Below are positions 57,869-64,000 of a stretch of 64,000 nucleotides of DNA, one piece after another (position 1 is the first letter of the stretch; each line of letters begins with the position of its first letter). The notes beneath the pieces were generated by a model that saw only the letters and a list, made by a program, of their open reading frames with translations, was not told where the DNA came from and made no database searches. Source of the DNA: Taiwanofungus camphoratus (lineage: Eukaryota; Basidiomycota; Agaricomycetes; Polyporales; Taiwanofungaceae); the NCBI GenBank assembly GCA_003999685.1, contig CP021225.1, positions 806,001 to 870,000 on the forward strand. Direction: 5' to 3'. A program made the translations under genes and the position numbers.

Positions 57869-60146
57869 ATGTTCGACAGCTCTGCTAGTTTTTGTTTTGC
57901 CTATTATTGTTCAGGACATGGTCAGTATACCAGGAAAGTATCCCTCCATGTCGAATTGACCAAGTGTACAATGGACAGGTTACGGACATGCGACTCGTGT
58001 ATCTGCATTTGCATGCTATTTGCTAAGACTTGATCCAAAACCTGTACTTCACATCGTTTCGTCAGCTCCTAGACACGTTTTCGCGGACAGTATAGCTCTA
58101 GGAGGTAGGCGTTCCTATTTTCACACTTTCTGTCGGGTTAACCTTGTCCAAGCATTGTATCGTTATGCAGACATAGACCCAGTTATTGTACAACCTGTAG
58201 CGTGAGTCATATGCCCATAATTTTCTGGACTTGGATAGATGAAGCGTCGTGAAGATATCGAGTGGACCGGCAGAAGAGTGTGGATGTACTACAGTCATTT
58301 CTTCGGAAGAAACCTAGAAAAGTTTTGGAGGAGTCGCAATGGCTCACGAACGTCGGCGCAGACTGTGTACTAAGCGATGCCGCCTTCCTCGGATGGTGCG
58401 TCGTTTTGCCTTCCCAATTGTTCGTTATGCTCAATAAATCTCTTAGCCTGGCCGCCAATCATGCGGGCTTACCTTCTGTATTAATAACAAACTTTACGTT
58501 CGACTCTGTGTATAGTTACCTATCCACACCTCTAATCGATCCTGGACCTGAGATTGGACCCCTTCAACTCAATGCTTTACAAGCAACCTCTACACAAGAC
58601 TTTGCGCCAGATGTACCCATACCTCTAGATAAACTTGCACCCTTGGTAGACCAGCTACACTCCGGATATCGTTGCGCCGATCTTTTGCTTCGGCTTCCTG
58701 GAGCTATTCCGATACCTTCATTTTGGATGCGCCCAAGCCTCCCTTCTCCTGATTGGGTCAGTCAGGAGACATGGAGCTTCACACCTGCAGTCACAACGCA
58801 TCTGCTAGATCCGCCATCCAATCACGCACTGCACCCGTCAATGCCGTTCTCTCTTCATCGACCCAAACCCCCCTCTCGCACGGTCGTGTCGGCTCCACTC
58901 ATTGTTCGCTCTCCCGATCCTTCCGTTTACGACCCTGCCGGAAGGAGTCGTTTCCTCGAATCGATCGGCATCCCTTCTCACCTGCACGATCCGAATACTA
59001 CAAGGATCTTGATCGTGTCGTTCGGCGGTCAAATCTTCCATAGACCGCAAAGTCGCTGCCACAGTCGCTCATCTTCTGCTGTACAAACCCCGGGCTCGGG
59101 CACCTCTACACCAGCTAGGACAGCCAGTGGAACCATGCGAGAGCCATTTCGGCCGAGGCCATCTGAGCTGTCTAAGTCCTACTTTCCTAATCTTGACACT
59201 CACGCGGAGGCTCTGACGGTGGCCCTTCACTCTGCATCACTCAATGACAACGAGGTTCCACGTACCTCCGCAAGGATTGATGACAAGGAGCCGTCGCTTG
59301 TTGTTCCTCTTGCAGGCACTCGGCCTCGTGCGACATCCGTACTGAACGTACCTGGTGCCCCGCCTGCCGCTGTCCCTACTTCTCCAACCGCGCCTGGTGC
59401 CTCGAAGTCCCTACCCACGCACCCTGCTCCAGTATTTGCCACGGTCACCATTCCTCCATCCCCCGACCGCAACGATCGTTCTGGAGAAGCTGCATACGAT
59501 TATTTGGCAGCAGATGGTGATTATGAAGAAGAGGTTTCGCGGCTGTTACCCGACGATTCGTGGATCGCGATCGTGTGCGGCGTGTCGAAGGAGTGGGGGA
59601 AAGAAAACGGGGAGGAGCTGCCTCACAATTTCTTCGTTGCACCTCGAGATGTGTATATGCCTGATTTGACAGCAGTCGCAGATGTGCTTCTGGGCAAATT
59701 GGTGGGCTCTTACGTTCAATTCAGTCTCTACAACATTCACGAGGAATTTTTGCAGGGATATGGAACAGTATCTGAATGTGTAGATTCCTGTACTCCCTTC
59801 GTGTACGGTAAGTGGGTTTACCTTGGACATAAATCAAGCTCATCCACAGATCTTGATTGTCAATGATGCAAATTACTCAGTGCCCCGCCCGCTCTTCATC
59901 GAAGAACACGGCCTGCGTCTCCTCCTCGAAAAAGAGGGTGTAGGCGTTGAGCTATCGCGGACCTCTTACGAGATGGGCGAATGGGCGGATGCTGTCGAGG
60001 AAGCCTGGCTGAAGGGCAAGAACTCGAAGAAGCAGAAAAGAGCCGAAGGCGAGAATGGAATGAGGGGAGTGCAAGGTCGAGGGATGGCCAAGTATCTAGT
60101 AGATTGGCTGCAACGTTGGAAGGCAACAGAAGTGGATGTAGAGTGA
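57869..60146 (+). CDS. Glycosyltransferase-like protein related to the L-arabinokinase N-terminal half
   Basis: About six exons encode roughly 640 residues. The N terminus CFAYYCSGHGYGHATRVSAF is the glycine/His loop found at the start of plant arabinokinase and of GT-B transferases. VLHIVSSAPRHVF, QWLTNVGADCVLSDAAFLGW, PSVLITNFTFDSVYSYL and LLLRLPGAIPIPSFW follow. The second half has RILIVSFGGQIF, then a low-complexity Ser/Pro/Thr insert of about 150 residues (59070-59500), SWIAIVCGVSKEWG, DVYMPDLTAVADVLLGKLGYGTVSECV and FIEEHGLRLLLEKEGVGVEL. No GHMP kinase domain follows, unlike the plant protein. Acceptor and donor sugars are unknown. An intron after LLGKL is in frame and stop-free. Confidence 0.8.
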
Positions 60147-60402
60147 GACCTTGGGATCGGACACTCCCCTATCCTACCACGACAAAGCATAATCTTTTGA
60201 TAGCCAGGAAACCGTTTAAATTGTAGCGAACAATTGTATTCATAGTAGGCTCACCGTCCACGGAGGTGTCAATGGAACTTAAATAACATGTTCACGCCTG
60301 ACGCTAATGTAAGGCGTCTACTGTAAATGCAATACCTATATATGTAGATTGGTTATATGTGATGCTCCCAGATCAGATCATGACTGCAACAAGGAAAAGA
60401 TT
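60147..60402. other. Convergent intergenic spacer
   Basis: A 256-bp gap between two stop codons on opposite strands, presumably 3' UTRs. Confidence 0.4.
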
Positions 60403-63400
60403 TCAGCGGCTTAATCCAGCAAACAAACCTTGCGGCTCATCGTCACATCGTCCTAATTTCGGCGGGCCCGAGGGTGATGGAGCGATCATCAACTGAGAAA
60501 AGTGAGTCAGTGACACTCTGGCAACAGATATGTGCAAAGGGCGAGAACTTACGTGTACAGTCTGTACAGTGGTATAGGTCGCTGCTGCCATGCCAAACAC
60601 CATGAGCGCTATGTCCGCCAACTTCTGTTTCCTGGTCCGTGCACAAGCCTTGTAGTGGAGCATCGCTGGGTACACATAACACAACGGGACACTGGGTATA
60701 CACCAAGACCGTAAGCCAACGTCACCAGTAACGCGCGAAAGGCCAAAGGTGGATAATAGGCAAAACAAGAAACACACCATGCGAAGCTCCCTACAAAAGA
60801 CACAAACTTGTCCAAATCACTCGCACCGATCCAGCTGAGCGCAGAACAGAAGAAGACCACAGCGAACCGGAAAACATTCTTCTGCCACTTCACGCGTGAG
60901 TCTGCCTTCCCGCTGCGCAAGAACAGCCCGTTCTCCATGATGCGCACGGCAGGGAACAGCTGGAGGGGTACCGAGAGCAGGATCGCGACCGAGTAGAGAA
61001 ACTGGACTGCCTGCGTTAACTTGCTCGTCGTGTCCAGGTTGACTATCACTACAGTCTGGACGTCTGCGCCGAAGGTCAAGTATGACATCGCGCCCGCTCC
61101 GCAGAACATCACTGTAAAGAGACATAAGCAGCTAATATGTGAGGATTTTATATAGGAACTCACCCATGAGCAACAACATCACACCGGTCAGCACTGCAGG
61201 GAATTTGCGTGGTTCCCTCATGGCATCCGTGATCGGAATTACCTGGGAGACAATGTCAGAGGCGGCACATGTGAACCGAAGTGGAAGGTGCCTCACCAAG
61301 CCAATGCCCTCAAATGAGAACACGGCAGTACTGTCAATGCGCACATACGAGGCCGTTAGTGTCCACCATCCAGTAACCCATGGGAGCGTATAATCACCCG
61401 ATCAACAACGGCCAGTCCCTTGCATTGAATAACTCCACCTTCGCGATACCACGCTGCGCCACGATCCCAGCCTCGCTTCCAAATATATAGACAAGTCCAG
61501 CGAGGATGAACACGTCCGCGACGAGTGCCGTAGTACTCAGTTTCGCGAGATTCCGGATGAGCACAAGCGGGAGGATGATAAGCGTCTGCAGCATGATGAA
61601 GTATTGGATCCCGAGCAGTTTCACACAGTTTGTGATAGCGAGCACGAATGCCTGCAGGTTCTCTGATACGAAGATGATATAGGCTGAGACGAAGCCGAGC
61701 TGTGAGATTGTGATCGAACTCAGAATCGCGTAGCGCATCCAGGGGCCATACAGCGTCCCGCCAATATCTGCAAAATACATGGGTCCTTGACAACACCCAG
61801 GGAAGAATCGTAGACGCACCTCCGAAACTGCCTGAGACAACGAACTTTGTCTTGACCAGGAGTAAGAACGAGTACAAAGAGATAAGCGCAATGAACGTCA
61901 GGACAGCACTTGAAAACAAGATGCCACCGTTGAAGAATCTGAACATGGCACAAAACAATCAGTCAGGCAGCAATACCAAACAACCGGTTCGAACCATACG
62001 CTTTGCCCAAGAACAATATCCCAGTGCCGACGAACGACTTCAAAAGCTACACAATCCCAGTTGTCCTCAATCATCTAATCAATGACCTTACATTGGGTAA
62101 ACGCACCATAAGCACCGCCTGCGTGACCGTGGCATCGCCATGCGGGCCGGCACTCGGCGCCCGTCTTCTCCTCGACCTGGAACGCGAATGCGAAAGCAGT
62201 GGAGAGCGCTCACTCGCCTTGTGCGCATCGCCCACTGTCTCGGGCGGCGGACCGATTGACAGCGGCGCGGTTTGCTCAAAGCCAGGGATAGACGACGAGG
62301 ACAGTGTCTCGATGCATGCTTCTTCGTCCTCGCGGTCCGTGTACTCCTCCTCCTCCTCGATTTCCTCGAGGTCTTCTCCCGCCTGCAATCGACGTATAAG
62401 TAATGTCGCGGATCAGAGCGAGATGAGTCAGATGGGTGCTTACGAAGTGTCCGAAGAGGTAGAGGAACTCGATGAAGTTGCGCGGAGCGGGCAGCTCTAC
62501 GCCATCTCTGTCACCGTGCGTGAGCAGGTAGTTCCTGCGGAAGCCGCCAGGCTCGTGGATGTGCTGAAACGCAGGATCTGGCGCGGAAGTGGTGGACCCT
62601 GAAAACGACGCTGCGCGTGGGCGCGCCGCTTGCGGTCGCTTGTCGGCTTGCCATTTGTATATATTATGGCTACATGCGTCATACAATTAGCAGAGTTCGA
62701 GTTGGGGAAGAAGCAACCAGGGAAGGCAGAGGTATGATGAAGGCAGTTATGGCATGCGAAGATAGGCAGTTTTAACGGTCCTAAGTCGTGCAGAATAAAT
62801 CATGAAACACGTGAATTGCCCAGGTATAAACATCTTGGTCTCACTTTGCAGAGGCAATGATTACTGTCACAGTAACCTACGAGGTCCTTGTCTTTGAACA
62901 GTCATTCCGCATTCTGTAGGATGTGTAATGACTGCTGGACATGATAAATGCTGGCAGCCTCCAAGCCTTCAGGCGCTTGAGCTATAATTAGGTCATCTCA
63001 CATGCTCCTTATCAAGGGGAGTGCAGATCCCTGTCGAAATAGCTCTAGGCTGCCGTTCATACAAATAGGACTCTAGCAATCGACGGGTGGAAGTCAATAC
63101 CGCCTTGACTTTGAGATAGAAGCATAGACTATGCGAGATTCCAGCGCCTGCAAGGTTGCACACATCCTACGCTGCCATTCCAAGGGATGCGGCAAATGAT
63201 GTCGACACAACGGATCAGATCACCAGTGTGAGTAGAATCTTTGAAACAAGCGGTACAAGACATCGCGAGTCATGTCGTGATAATGTGCAGCTTGGCGAGG
63301 ATCGCAACATATTCGAAAAGCATTGCAATGTTTCATGCAGACAATAATTGTGTACTCACGTCACATCAGCGCCGGGTGCATGGTACGGCACAGGGAAAGG

Positions 63401-63913
63401 CTCAGAGTCTTCCCTCGGCACCCGCAAGTGGGAAACCGACGATTGTTTGGACAGTGCGCCCGTATCAGACCCAGCACTTATTGAGCCGCGGTCTGACTGT
63501 CCCTCGCGTTCCTGTCTTGAGACAAGATGTTTCCTAATAATTCGCGCCTTCTCCTCGTCAGAAAGCTCATCTAGGGCATTGATGTCGCTACCGCTACCAG
63601 GCGTGCCGGCCAAGCCTGAGGGCCTGCGAGCGCTGATACCGCCGACAGTGATAGTCGGCGTCGAGGACGATGATCCTTCGCCTACGAGCGCGGCACTCGT
63701 TAGTAATGGCGAACCGCTCCCGACATTGGGCGTTGGCGTGCGTCTCGGTGGGATATTCGGCAGTGGCGGTGTGCCCGCGTACTGAGCGCGGAGGACTCGC
63801 GGGCTAGGTGAACCTGACACAGGGACTGTGAGATTGAGAGAGGTGCCGGGTGCCTCAGGACAAGACGAGCGTGAGGTACCAATGTCGAGCGGTTTGGAAG
63901 ACGATGGGGGCAT
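60403..63913 (-). CDS. Vacuolar amino-acid transporter, AVT3/SLC36 type
   Basis: Minus-strand exons encode a transporter of the AAAP family. A long polar N-terminal domain begins MPPSSSKPLDIGTSRSS and includes DELSDEEKARIIRKHLVSR and EPFPVPYHAPGADVT. After a 690-nt intron (63359-62670) come HNIYKWQADKR, FQHIHEPGGFRRNYLL, an acidic EEIEEEEEYTD stretch and SPLLSHSRSRS. The membrane part then starts: LLKSFVGTGILFLGKAFFNG, YAILSSITISQLGFVSAYII, ILPLVLIRNLAKLS, TAVFSFEGIGLVIPITDAM, FCGAGAMSYLTFG and FLYSVAILLSVPLQLFPAVR. Yeast Avt3 exports neutral amino acids from the vacuole. About eleven helices are expected. The C-terminal exon ends KLGRCDDEPQGLFAGLSR. Confidence 0.87.
62670..63359 (-). other. 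Unusually long intron in the AVT3-type gene
   Basis: The donor GTGAGT at 63359 and the acceptor GTAG ending at 62670 join GADVT to HNIYKW in frame. At 690 nt it is about ten times the typical intron here. I could not identify a snoRNA, a nested gene or transposon ends within it. Confidence 0.6.
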
Positions 63914-64000
63914 TGTCGGGATGATAAGAATGGAATGGGTGCAGGCAGAGGAGCGAGTATTTGAGTATCGCTGGAGTAGTTAGCGCTGGTCAGGCATCGG

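Noticed and set aside
61980-61995. GGTTCGAACC, resembling a tRNA B box
   Set aside because: It lies inside an intron of the AVT3-type gene, and no acceptor stem, A box or anticodon arm surrounds it.

Overview
This is host nuclear DNA of a filamentous basidiomycete, most likely an Agaricomycete. The genes carry many short introns of about 45-70 nt, microexons and close divergent or convergent spacing. The encoded families fit a mushroom-forming fungus: a class III GH18 chitinase, a vacuolar TRP channel, an F-box protein of basidiomycete style, and a Tad1-like LINE. Nothing bacterial, no CRISPR array and no rRNA or tRNA gene was seen. Most coding regions had to be read as spliced genes; CDS coordinates below are spans from start codon to stop codon and include introns.

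Left part (1-24 kb). A tiny spliced DUF1748 gene is followed by a SERINC/TMS1 membrane protein and a RAD51D-like recombinase paralog on the minus strand. Next comes a complete LINE of about 6.9 kb (4987-11874, minus strand). It is bounded by 16-bp target-site duplications and has a (TCA)n tail and two intact overlapping ORFs. Then follow Mediator subunit MED22, a gene-poor stretch (14.1-17.35 kb), a secreted chitinase with a CBM5/12-like module, a sulfite oxidase and an unrecognised coiled-coil protein.

Middle (24-40 kb). An F-box gene with two frame breaks lies beside a disrupted reading-frame cluster containing a 27-base G run. These are followed by a small mitochondrial-type protein, an ETFRF1/LYRM5-like LYR protein, a Sec14-like CRAL-TRIO protein, chaperonin CCT5, the PP2A catalytic subunit divergent from eIF1A, and a WD40 protein.

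Right part (40-64 kb). A YVC1-type TRP channel, an STK32/YANK-like kinase, a macrodomain hydrolase, an MFS sugar porter and an ankyrin/F-box-like protein come first. A decayed ankyrin fragment, an NAD-dependent epimerase/dehydratase, NPR3 (GATOR1/SEACIT), a stand-alone protein resembling the N-terminal half of plant L-arabinokinase, and an AVT3-type vacuolar amino-acid transporter follow.

The genes are unrelated housekeeping and accessory functions; there is no biosynthetic cluster. NPR3, AVT3 and PP2A all bear on nutrient signalling, but their proximity may be chance. The most notable observations are the young LINE with a stop-start ORF overlap, a PP2A gene whose stop codon stands alone after the last intron, four GC-AG introns, extreme microexons, and a near-perfect dyad in the PP2A/eIF1A divergent promoter.
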